A stretch of DNA of 64,000 nt from Candidatus Gastranaerophilales bacterium (GTDB taxonomy: Bacteria > Cyanobacteriota > Vampirovibrionia > Gastranaerophilales > Gastranaerophilaceae), in contig JAQUVW010000003.1 of the NCBI GenBank assembly GCA_028693235.1, forward strand, positions 246,069 through 310,068, read 5' to 3'. The position numbers and the translations under genes were made by a program. Under the pieces are notes generated by a model. The model was given only the letters and a program-made list of their open reading frames with translations, did no database searches and was not told the origin of the DNA. Positions within the stretch are counted from its first letter, which is position 1. Every line of letters begins with the position of its first letter. This document shows positions 52,506 through 60,223 of this stretch, piece after piece.

Positions 52506-54461
52506 ATGCGAATTACTAATGACTCAACCGTAAAATTTTACGGCATCCAAAACCAAGTTCCACAAAAGAGAGAAGAAACAAGTTCAAAGCCATCAGGATT
52601 AGCCCCACAACCGCCGACGATTCCCAGCGGTCAGGCATCGAAAGCTTATGCAATGATTTCCTTTGGTGACTCAAATGTTTTTAAAGACAACAAAACACAA
52701 TCAAAAGAAATAGCAAACGAAGTTATTTCGAACGCAGCAAGTGCAAAGTATCTGACAAAGTCGCAACTAATTCAGGAATCATTGGAAAAAGAAGGCACAA
52801 TGCTTACTAAAGACGGTTCTTTGGTGATTGACACAGAAAAGTACACAGGCAGAACTCCGGGGGCTAAATTTTTTGTAGCAACCGATTCTGTAAAAAACAA
52901 AATAAATTGGGATGGAAGCAACAATATCCCTATTTCAAGAGAAACGGCAGATGAAATTGTCGAAAAAATCAAAGAACACTTGAAAGACAAAGATTTATAC
53001 TTGTATGACGGACAAGTCGGCTCAGATGATGATGTATCACTAGGTGCAAAATTTATCAATACATCAGCTGCCCAATCGTTATTCGTAAAAAATATGTTCA
53101 GAGAACCTTCGGAAAATTTTAAGAAAAATTCCGACTCAAAATTGACGGTTATTTCCGCTCCTGAATTCAAATTATCTGAAGAAGACAGAAAAAAATACGG
53201 ACTAAACAGCGAGGTTTTAATTATAGTTGACGTAGACAAAGGACTCATTACATCAACAGGTAGTAAATATTCCGGTGAAAACAAAAAATCTGTATTTTCT
53301 TTGATGAATTATTTATCACCCCAAAAAGGAATATTGCCAATGCACTGCTCAGCTAACGTCGGAAACGAAGACGATGTAGCATTATTTTTCGGTTTGTCAG
53401 GAACAGGAAAGACAACACTTAGTGCCGACCCTTTGAGAAGCATAATAGGCGATGACGAACATTTATGGAGTGACAAAGGCGTTTCAAATATTGAAGGTGG
53501 ATGCTATGCAAAAATGATAAATTTAAGCGAAGAAAACGAACCCGATATTTACCAAGCTTCTAACAGACGTGGAGCACTTCTGGAAAATGTACCCGTTAAT
53601 GCTGCAGGAACTCCTTTTTTCAGTTATGACATGAAAAATCCAGAATTTGTAAACTCATTAAGAGAACCTGAATTTGCAAAAATGCTAAGACTTCCTGAAG
53701 AATATATACAGAAATTATCAAATGAAAAAACTTTTGAAGCAACAATTAAAGATGAAGAATTTTTAAATCAACTTAACGCAAATCAAGTTGAAAACACAAG
53801 GAGCAGTTACCCTGTAGAACATATCGGAAATGCGTTGATGGAAGGTAAAGTCAACAAGCAACCTAAAAATGTTATATTTTTAACCTACGATGCTTCAGGA
53901 ATTATGCCACCGGTTGCAAAATTATCCCCTGAGCAAGCTAAATACTTCTTTATGAGTGGATATACAAGCAAAGTAGCAGGGACGGAAAGAGGTATAAAAG
54001 AGCCTCAATCTACATTCTCAGCTTGTTTTGGAGCACCTTTTATGCCACTGCATCCTGTTGAATATGCAAATTTACTCGAAAACAAAATTAATAAAGTAAA
54101 AGAATCAGGACAAGACTGCAATGTCTGGTTGATTAACACTGGATTAATCGGAGGAGCCTACGGAAAAGGCGGCGAACGAATAAGTATCAAAAACACAAGG
54201 AACCTATTAAATTCGATATTAGACGGAGATTTAAAAAATGCAGAATTTGATAAAGATAAAACATTCGGTTTTGAAATACCTAAATCTTGCACAGGTGTAG
54301 ACTCTCAAATCTTAAACCCTAAAAACGCTTGGGCAGATAAAGAGGCATATGAAGAAACAGCAAAAAAATTAGCCGGTGATTTTATCAAAAATTTCAAAAA
54401 ATACGAAAACAATCCTGATGCAATAAAACTTGCTGAAGAATATGGACCTAAAATAGATTAA
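52506..54461 (+). CDS. pckA: phosphoenolpyruvate carboxykinase (ATP), enlarged
   Basis: Interconverts oxaloacetate and phosphoenolpyruvate with ATP/ADP. 651 residues against about 530-540 in the family. TGRTPGAKF (substrate loop), MHCSANVG, the P-loop GLSGTGKTT (residues 296-304), GDDEHLWSDKGVSNIEGGCYAK and ENTRSSYPVEHI are intact. Two additions: about 50 residues at the N-terminus, rich in Pro, Gln and Ser, and about 50 residues between ALLENV and ENTR (about 365-425) rich in Glu, Leu and Phe. In gut anaerobes the enzyme often fixes CO2 on phosphoenolpyruvate during fermentation. Confidence 0.93.
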   Translation: MRITNDSTVKFYGIQNQVPQKREETSSKPSGLAPQPPTIPSGQASKAYAMISFGDSNVFKDNKTQSKEIANEVISNAASAKYLTKSQLIQESLEKEGTMLTKDGSLVIDTEKYTGRTPGAKFFVATDSVKNKINWDGSNNIPISRETADEIVEKIKEHLKDKDLYLYDGQVGSDDDVSLGAKFINTSAAQSLFVKNMFREPSENFKKNSDSKLTVISAPEFKLSEEDRKKYGLNSEVLIIVDVDKGLITSTGSKYSGENKKSVFSLMNYLSPQKGILPMHCSANVGNEDDVALFFGLSGTGKTTLSADPLRSIIGDDEHLWSDKGVSNIEGGCYAKMINLSEENEPDIYQASNRRGALLENVPVNAAGTPFFSYDMKNPEFVNSLREPEFAKMLRLPEEYIQKLSNEKTFEATIKDEEFLNQLNANQVENTRSSYPVEHIGNALMEGKVNKQPKNVIFLTYDASGIMPPVAKLSPEQAKYFFMSGYTSKVAGTERGIKEPQSTFSACFGAPFMPLHPVEYANLLENKINKVKESGQDCNVWLINTGLIGGAYGKGGERISIKNTRNLLNSILDGDLKNAEFDKDKTFGFEIPKSCTGVDSQILNPKNAWADKEAYEETAKKLAGDFIKNFKKYENNPDAIKLAEEYGPKID

Positions 54462-54472
54462 AAAACAAATCC

Positions 54473-54501
54473 AAAGAGGGGCGTTGCTCGCCCCTTTTTA
54501 T
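54473..54501 (+). terminator. terminator of pckA
   Basis: GGGGCG / CGCCCC stem extended by A-T pairs, 5-base loop and a T-run start 12 bases after the stop. Confidence 0.92.
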
Positions 54502-54740
54502 TTTGAATGAAAATTTTTATGCAGTTTAATACAAAGATTTTTTCCAAACCTAATTTATATTCCGAACCGATATTTTTCATTCCGGAACCGGATAGATTTC
54601 CACTTGAAGTTGCAACTACCGTTGTTGCTTGAATACAAAGTAATTTTACATATTGCAATATTATTTCGAGCATCAAAAGAAATTTTGCCGATATTTTGCA
54701 TACCAGAAAGAGTTACTGCATAGTTTAATAAACAATAAAA
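54500..54740 (-). pseudogene. possible decayed gene remnant
   Basis: No intact gene between the pckA terminator and the terminator of the next gene. On the minus strand protein-like sequence switches frame: one frame reads YAVTLSGMQNIGKISF and a downstream frame SSGNLSGSGMKNIGSEYK. The two LSG...NIG units look like repeats of one sequence type, joined by a frameshift. No start or SD is visible. Weak evidence; it may be chance. Confidence 0.25.
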
Positions 54741-54765
54741 AAAAACTGCAACCTCAATTGCAGTT
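54735..54765 (-). terminator. terminator of the exported HExxH gene
   Basis: On the minus strand AACTGCAA / TTGCAGTT with a 6-base loop followed by a run of T lies 22 bases after the stop of the gene at 54788. Confidence 0.88.
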
Positions 54766-54787
54766 ATATCGTTCTTGTAAATTAAAT

Positions 54788-55369
54788 TTATTTCAAATTT
54801 TGGTAAGCAGAATTTGTTGCTATCAAGTTTTCAATTGATGTAGTTTGTTGCCCGTCTCTGTTATATAGCTTGCTTAAATAGTTTTCTCTTTTAACCAATC
54901 TTGAAGAATCGTAAGAAGCAGTAGGGTTTTGAGAAGATAAAGAAATCCAAGTTCTTGTTTCCATAGTCCAAGCTCTCAATTCTTCAGAGAAAGTGCCGTC
55001 ACAACCGTTTGCAACATGAACGCTTTCGTGAGCGATAAGGCAAGCAATTGCTTCCGCAGGAGCTGTTTCGTGGATTTTGTTGATAAAAATGACATAACCA
55101 CCGTTGTTAGTTTTACCTGTTACAGCTTCACATTTGCCATAACCATATACTTCAAGGTTTCTAAACATAACTTTAATCGGTTTGTTACTGGGATTATTGC
55201 CACCTAAAACAGTTAAAACATCTTGTTTATTAGCAGATTCTAAAACATTCAAAGCAGAAGTTAGAGTTGCATTTGATGTATTTTGAGAAAAATCAGCTGC
55301 AAAAGCGGTATTTAAAGACAAAATAAAAGCAGCACAAATAAGCACAAATATATTGCATAATTTTTTCAT
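54788..55369 (-). CDS. exported zincin-like protein with HExxH motif
   Basis: 193 residues. Signal peptide of about 24 residues ending in AFA. The zinc-peptidase motif HESVH lies near residue 113, followed by a Glu-rich helix (FSEELRAW) that could supply the third ligand. Two Cys in the mature part (KCEAV and ACLIAHE) plus CDG may form a disulfide. The protein is small for a protease; it may be a periplasmic peptidase or an inactive binder. No SD: the start lies in AT-rich DNA. Confidence 0.75.
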   Translation of the reverse strand: MKKLCNIFVLICAAFILSLNTAFAADFSQNTSNATLTSALNVLESANKQDVLTVLGGNNPSNKPIKVMFRNLEVYGYGKCEAVTGKTNNGGYVIFINKIHETAPAEAIACLIAHESVHVANGCDGTFSEELRAWTMETRTWISLSSQNPTASYDSSRLVKRENYLSKLYNRDGQQTTSIENLIATNSAYQNLK

Positions 55370-55519
55370 TTAATTTACTCCGAGAACGACTATTTTTAGA
55401 TACACATTTAACTTACATATTTAATGTCGACCGTTTGGAGTATTTACTTTAATTTTTTAGCAACTTTGCATTACAAAACTTAACACATAACGCAGAAATT
55501 TAATAATAATAAGACCAAT

Positions 55520-55547
55520 TTGCCTTTAACCTCAAAATTGATATAAT
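55520..55547 (+). promoter_or_regulatory. promoter of the membrane-protein gene at 55567
   Basis: TTGCCT (55520-55525) and TATAAT (55542-55547) are 16 bases apart, 19 bases before the ATG. Confidence 0.6.
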
Positions 55548-55566
55548 AAAGCCAAAGGAGAATATT

Positions 55567-56361
55567 ATGAAATTTATAGAAATAAAAGATACAATAACCA
55601 CCCAAGACAGATTTAAACCGAGATTTTTAGCCTTGGTCGCTATATTGATAGCACTTGCTGTTTTACAAAGAATAGCAGATATCCCAACCATATCAAATCT
55701 AGCAAAAGTAATAACGGTAATTTCATATACAATCATTGGCATTTATATAAACGGATATGTTTTTGAATTTATGCACAACTTTATGAATGGTAAAGGAAAA
55801 GAAAGCCTTTATTCCATGACTAAAAATTTAAAAGAAAGTTTACTGTTAGGCACAAAATACACTATAGGCGTGCTTTGCTACGCACTTATTTTAGGGGTGT
55901 TATTTATGGGATATTTTCTAATTACGCACCACTCATTAAGTGCAAAAATATTCTTAATAATTCTCGGTACAATATTATTATTTTTTATGCCCGCAATTAA
56001 TATCAATTTTGTAGCTAGCAAAAAATTGTATTCAATGTTTCAAATACCAAAAATATTCAAACTAGTTAAAAGCAATATCAAAGCCTATTTGAACACAATT
56101 TGGCAAATTGCCTTATACACGTTTTCTGTAATATTCATAAACATTTTGGGCATAATGATTTGGTTATTTGCAACAGCTATAACCCAAAAAATCAACGTGA
56201 TGTTCGGACTGATAACAACAGTAGCACTAATGTTGCTCCTAGTTATTTTGATTGAAGCAACAGGAATAGCTTTGACATTAGCAGGCTCGATTATATTAGG
56301 CAATTATTATATTTTGACAGAAAATAAAGCTGAAATCACACCAAGCGAAGAAAACAATTAA
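55567..56361 (+). CDS. multi-pass membrane protein (DUF4013/DUF975-like)
   Basis: 264 residues with about six hydrophobic segments (near 20-37, 45-65, 95-118, 122-150, 178-205 and 212-245), probably all in the membrane. The layout resembles small families of glycerophosphoryl-transferase-like or DUF4013 membrane proteins, but no diagnostic motif is present. AAAGGAG precedes the ATG. It overlaps the convergent ABC permease by 4 bases. Confidence 0.65.
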   Translation: MKFIEIKDTITTQDRFKPRFLALVAILIALAVLQRIADIPTISNLAKVITVISYTIIGIYINGYVFEFMHNFMNGKGKESLYSMTKNLKESLLLGTKYTIGVLCYALILGVLFMGYFLITHHSLSAKIFLIILGTILLFFMPAININFVASKKLYSMFQIPKIFKLVKSNIKAYLNTIWQIALYTFSVIFINILGIMIWLFATAITQKINVMFGLITTVALMLLLVILIEATGIALTLAGSIILGNYYILTENKAEITPSEENN

Positions 56362-57203
56362 CCTTTTACAGCACCTTCGTTTTGACCAGATACAAAGTAT
56401 TTTTGCATAGCTACAAAAAATATAATAATAGGAATTATTGAAATTATAGAACCAGCTGCGATATATCGCCAGTTGGAACTGAACATACCTTGCAAATCAT
56501 TAATTCCGACAGGCAATGTGTATAAAGTTTTTTTTGTCAAAACAATACTCGGCCATAGGAATTCGCCCCAAGAACCGATAAATGTAAATATAGCAAGTAC
56601 AGCAAGAGTTGGTGTTACCATAGGGATAAGAACTTTCCACCATATTTGAAAAACATTGCAACCGTCAACAAAAGCAGCCTCCTCCATTTCTTTCGGAATA
56701 GCCATAAACGCCTGACGCATTAAAAATATACCAAAGGCATTAACAGCAAACGGAAGTATCAAGCCCAAATACCCCATAAAATTATTAACGGTATCAACCA
56801 TGTTCAACTTTAAGACAATCAAATAAATCGGGAGCATAATCGCTTGAAAAGGGACCATAATAGTTGCCAAAATCAAATAAAATAAAACTTTTTTCCCTTT
56901 AAATTCCATTCTTGCCAAAGGGTAAGCAGCCAGAGCGGAAAAGATAAGATTTAAAACAACCGTAAACCCTGCAACAATAACACTGTTCCAAAAATAAGCA
57001 AGAAAAGGAATTTGTTTCCATACTCCTGTAAAATTTTCAAAAGTTATATGCTCAGGTATAAAGACAGGCGGATATTGAAAAATATTCTCATCAGGACCTT
57101 TTAAGGCAGTTGAAATCAACCACAAAAACGGAAAAAGCGATAGTATCGACATAAAAATCAACACTGAGTGTATGCTTAAAGATTTTAGCCAATTTCTTAT
57201 CAT
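56358..57203 (-). CDS. sugar ABC transporter permease, MalG/UgpE type
   Basis: 281 residues, six membrane helices. The EAA loop reads EMEEAAFVDGCNVFQIWWKVLIP (residues about 180-202), the coupling helix to the ATPase. Inner-membrane half of a binding-protein-dependent carbohydrate importer. It overlaps the partner permease by 4 bases (ATGA). Binding protein and ATPase are not in the window; the ATPase may be a shared MsmK-type subunit. Confidence 0.92.
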   Translation of the reverse strand: MIRNWLKSLSIHSVLIFMSILSLFPFLWLISTALKGPDENIFQYPPVFIPEHITFENFTGVWKQIPFLAYFWNSVIVAGFTVVLNLIFSALAAYPLARMEFKGKKVLFYLILATIMVPFQAIMLPIYLIVLKLNMVDTVNNFMGYLGLILPFAVNAFGIFLMRQAFMAIPKEMEEAAFVDGCNVFQIWWKVLIPMVTPTLAVLAIFTFIGSWGEFLWPSIVLTKKTLYTLPVGINDLQGMFSSNWRYIAAGSIISIIPIIIFFVAMQKYFVSGQNEGAVKG

Positions 57204-58072
57204 AATTGATATTTTTTCCCTTCAAAGAAAATAAGATTAACAGCGGAAAAAGCCATAACGATAATCAAAAGCACAACAGCAGCCGCTGAAGCTAATGACA
57301 AATCCAAGTTTTCAAACGCCCGTTCATAAATATAATAAACAATGGTTTTTGTTGAATTCAACGGGCCGCCTCTTGTCATAACGTATATTTCAGCGAATAC
57401 CTTAAGAGCAGAAATAGACGAAATCGTAACAACTAAAGCAATCGTCGGCATCAAGTGAGGAATAGAAACAGCTAAATGTTTCTGAAAAGCGTTAGCACCA
57501 TCAACTTCTGCAGCCTCATACAAATCAGCAGGAGCCCCCATCAGAGCAGACAAATAAATCATCATATAATATCCGATTCCCTTAAAAATCGTAACTAAAA
57601 TAACAGACCAAATAGCAACCCTTGGGTCAGTAAGCCAACCAATAGCACCCAGCCCCATCAAATCAGCAAAATAATTCAATATACCTTGCTGAGCATAAAG
57701 CCATTTAAACGCAATAGCAACAACAACTATAGATACGACAACAGGTAAATAAATCAATACTTTATACAAGGTGATACCTTTTATTTTTTGATTAATCAAA
57801 ACTGCCAAAACCAAAGGAATCAAAGCCAAGACAGGAACTGCACCTATTACATACAAAAAAGTATTGCCGATTACTTGATAAAATTCTCTTGTTTTAAAAA
57901 GTTCAATATAATTAGCCAACCCAACCCAACTCGGATTATAAATATCAGTCGAAAAATCCTTGAAACTCAAAACGATAGTCTCTATAAACGGTATAAAAAA
58001 GAACAAAATCAAGATTATAAACGCCGGTAATATAAACAAATAAGGAACATATTTTTTATAATAACTATACAT
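57200..58072 (-). CDS. sugar ABC transporter permease, MalF/UgpA type
   Basis: 290 residues from the ATG at 58072, six membrane helices. EAA loop DLYEAAEVDGANAFQKHLAVSIPHL near residue 195. The frame is open from a TTG at 58114, but the ATG gives the usual short cytoplasmic start. No SD; TATAAT (58085-58080) lies 7 bases before the ATG, so the mRNA may be leaderless. First gene of the pair; substrate unknown. Confidence 0.9.
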   Translation of the reverse strand: MYSYYKKYVPYLFILPAFIILILFFFIPFIETIVLSFKDFSTDIYNPSWVGLANYIELFKTREFYQVIGNTFLYVIGAVPVLALIPLVLAVLINQKIKGITLYKVLIYLPVVVSIVVVAIAFKWLYAQQGILNYFADLMGLGAIGWLTDPRVAIWSVILVTIFKGIGYYMMIYLSALMGAPADLYEAAEVDGANAFQKHLAVSIPHLMPTIALVVTISSISALKVFAEIYVMTRGGPLNSTKTIVYYIYERAFENLDLSLASAAAVVLLIIVMAFSAVNLIFFEGKKYQL

Positions 58073-58158
58073 ATTTATAATTATATAAAATATAATATAA
58101 TTTTGACCCCTCAAGTGATTGAATTAGTAAAAAAATGTTTCGTTTGATAATTTATGGG

Positions 58159-58186
58159 TTACAATTTTAAATTATTATGCTATGAT
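58159..58186 (+). promoter_or_regulatory. promoter of rimP-nusA
   Basis: TTACAA (58159-58164), a 16-base spacer and TATGAT (58181-58186) with an upstream TG at the extended -10 position. Transcription would start near 58193, just before the leader terminator. Confidence 0.6.
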
Positions 58187-58200
58187 TAAAATGCTTAGAA

Positions 58201-58229
58201 AAGGAAACGGCAAAACCGTTTCTTTTTTT
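58201..58229 (+). terminator. leader terminator upstream of rimP-nusA
   Basis: GAAACGG / CCGTTTC, extended outward by three weaker pairs, with loop CAAAA and seven T. There is no plus-strand gene upstream for 1.8 kb that it could serve, and it lies between the rimP promoter and the rimP ATG (58281). It therefore looks like an attenuator of the operon. Confidence 0.8.
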
Positions 58230-58280
58230 ATTAAATAATGAGTACAAATATTCAATGGTAGCAGACATTTTGGAGATTCT

Positions 58281-58811
58281 ATGAAGCAAGGAAAAAACAA
58301 TTCAGAACAGCCAAAAGACAAGCATGACATCTTCAACAAAAAAGATATAATCGACAAATTGGTACCACTTGTTGAAAATACAGCTATGAGATTTAATTTG
58401 ACAGCCCTTGAGATAGATTTTTCAAAAGAAAATCATCGTTGGTTTTTGAGGATATATTTGTATTCACCAGTTCGCCCCGTAACCTTGGACGACTGCGAAA
58501 GCGTATCCAGAAGCTTGGGAGATTTTTTAGATGAGCTTATTCCGGTAAAATATCATCTTGAAATCAGCTCACCGGGGATAGAACGAAAATTAAAAGCAGA
58601 TAAAGAATTCAAAATATTTATAGATAAAGACATTTCATTAAAACTTAAAAACGCAATAGATGACTCTTTAGAAAAACAATTTGTAGCCAAAATCGTAGGT
58701 TTTGATGAAGAAGAAAAAATACTTACAATCTTCCGCTACAAGGACAAAAAAGAATACAAAATAAAACGAGAAAATATAATATACGCAAAGTTATACTCAA
58801 GTGAGATATAG
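58281..58811 (+). CDS. rimP: ribosome maturation factor RimP
   Basis: Helps assemble the 30S subunit. 176 residues; the first 20 are an unconserved Lys/Gln-rich extension. The N-terminal domain contains FFLRIYL-type WFLRIYL, then TLDDCESVSRSLGDFLDE and YHLEISSPGIERKL, the family signature. The C-terminal SH3-like domain follows. TGGAG precedes the ATG. It lies 10 bases before nusA. Confidence 0.93.
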   Translation: MKQGKNNSEQPKDKHDIFNKKDIIDKLVPLVENTAMRFNLTALEIDFSKENHRWFLRIYLYSPVRPVTLDDCESVSRSLGDFLDELIPVKYHLEISSPGIERKLKADKEFKIFIDKDISLKLKNAIDDSLEKQFVAKIVGFDEEEKILTIFRYKDKKEYKIKRENIIYAKLYSSEI

Positions 58812-58821
58812 GAGATAAGAA

Positions 58822-60054
58822 ATGATAAAAATCGGAACCGCACTTTTTGAAGCATGCGAAGAACTCGAAAGAGAAAAAGGAATCAGCAAAGACGTAATCA
58901 TCGCATCATTATGTGACGCTATGGTTACAGCTTATAAAAAACATATCAAAGCAAAAGAAGCTCCTAACGTTGAAGCTTTACTTGATGAACAATCTGGTGA
59001 AATCGGCGTATTCAGAACGAAATTAGTAGTTGAAGAAGTCGAAGACGAAAACATGGAAATTTCCCTTGCTGACGCAAAAGAAATTGATGACGAAGTTGAA
59101 CTTGAAGACGAAGTAAAAATCGAAGTTACACCTGAAAACTTCGGCAGAATTGCAGCCCAATCAGCTAAGCAAGTAATCACTCAAAGAATCAGAGAAGCTG
59201 AAAGAAAACTTGTACTTGATGAATTTATGGAGAAAAAAGGCACCTTAACAACAGGTATAATCCAAAGAGTTGAAAATAGAAACGTAATAGTAAATATCGG
59301 TAAAACCGACGCTATTATGCCATCAAGAGAACAAATTCCGGGCGAATATTACAAGTCAGGAAACAGAATCAGAGTTTTCGTTCTTAACGTAAAAGAAACA
59401 TCAAGACTTCCACAAGTAATCGTATCTCACGCTCACTCTGAAATCGTTAGAGAATTATTTGAACTTGAAGTTCCTGAAATTGAAGACGGAATAGTTGAAA
59501 TAAAATCAATAGCAAGAGAAGCAGGTTTCAGAACAAAAATTGCTGTTGCAAGTAACGACCCTGATGTAGATTCAGTCGGTGCCTGCATAGGACCAAGAGG
59601 CAGCAGAATTCAAACAATCATTTCCGAATTAAGAAATGAAAAAATTGATATAGTAAGATATTCAGAAGACCCTGTAGAATATATCGTAAACGCTTTATCG
59701 CCGGCAAGAATTGTATCTGTAGACATTTTGGCTGACGATGAAACATCAAAAGAAGCATTAGTAATTGTTCCTGATGACCAATTAAGCTTGGCAATCGGCA
59801 GAGAAGGTCAAAATGTAAGACTTGCTCACAAATTAACAGGCTGGAAAATAGACATTAAGAGCGAATCTCAAGCAGAAAAAATGGAAAGACCGGCTCCTGT
59901 TGAATACACTGAACCTCAAGATGAAGAAACAGATGAGCCTGCTATTGATAATGATGAGCTTCAAGAAGAAATTGAAGAAGAAATGAATCAACAAGCAGTC
60001 GATGAAGAAGATGCCGAATTACAAGAAGAAGCAACAGATTCAACTGAAGAATAA
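58822..60054 (+). CDS. nusA: transcription termination/antitermination factor NusA
   Basis: RNA polymerase-binding factor that modulates pausing and termination. 410 residues: N-terminal polymerase-binding domain (about 1-130), S1 domain (LTTGIIQRVENRNVIVNIG), KH1 and KH2 (VGACIGPRGSRIQTI and LAIGREGQNVRLA), then an acidic tail of about 60 residues rich in Glu and Gln instead of the AR repeats of Proteobacteria. AGGAGA precedes the ATG. infB does not follow; a terminator does. Confidence 0.96.
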   Translation: MIKIGTALFEACEELEREKGISKDVIIASLCDAMVTAYKKHIKAKEAPNVEALLDEQSGEIGVFRTKLVVEEVEDENMEISLADAKEIDDEVELEDEVKIEVTPENFGRIAAQSAKQVITQRIREAERKLVLDEFMEKKGTLTTGIIQRVENRNVIVNIGKTDAIMPSREQIPGEYYKSGNRIRVFVLNVKETSRLPQVIVSHAHSEIVRELFELEVPEIEDGIVEIKSIAREAGFRTKIAVASNDPDVDSVGACIGPRGSRIQTIISELRNEKIDIVRYSEDPVEYIVNALSPARIVSVDILADDETSKEALVIVPDDQLSLAIGREGQNVRLAHKLTGWKIDIKSESQAEKMERPAPVEYTEPQDEETDEPAIDNDELQEEIEEEMNQQAVDEEDAELQEEATDSTEE

Positions 60055-60068
60055 TCATTAAATCAACA

Positions 60069-60101
60069 GAAAAAGGTGTTCCGTTGAGGAGCACCTTTTT
60101 C
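60069..60101 (+). terminator. terminator of rimP-nusA
   Basis: A 13-pair stem AAAAAGGTGTTCC / GGAGCACCTTTTT with one G-U pair, a 5-base loop and T-run starts 15 bases after the nusA stop. Confidence 0.93.
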
Positions 60102-60223
60102 TAATCCAAAACACTAAAAAGAATTAACTTATTAAGCTATATGCAGAATTTCTTTATTGAGTTAGAATAAAAAAGAATAAATAAGTAATAAAGATAAACG
60201 AAAAGAAGATAGAGTATCAGGAT

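Noticed and set aside
52772-53284. 170-codon minus-strand frame inside pckA
   Set aside because: Lies wholly over conserved pckA motifs and has Ser/Phe-rich shadow composition.
54458-54676. 72-codon minus-strand frame after pckA as an intact gene
   Set aside because: It reads through the pckA terminator and has no SD; at most part of it belongs to a decayed gene.
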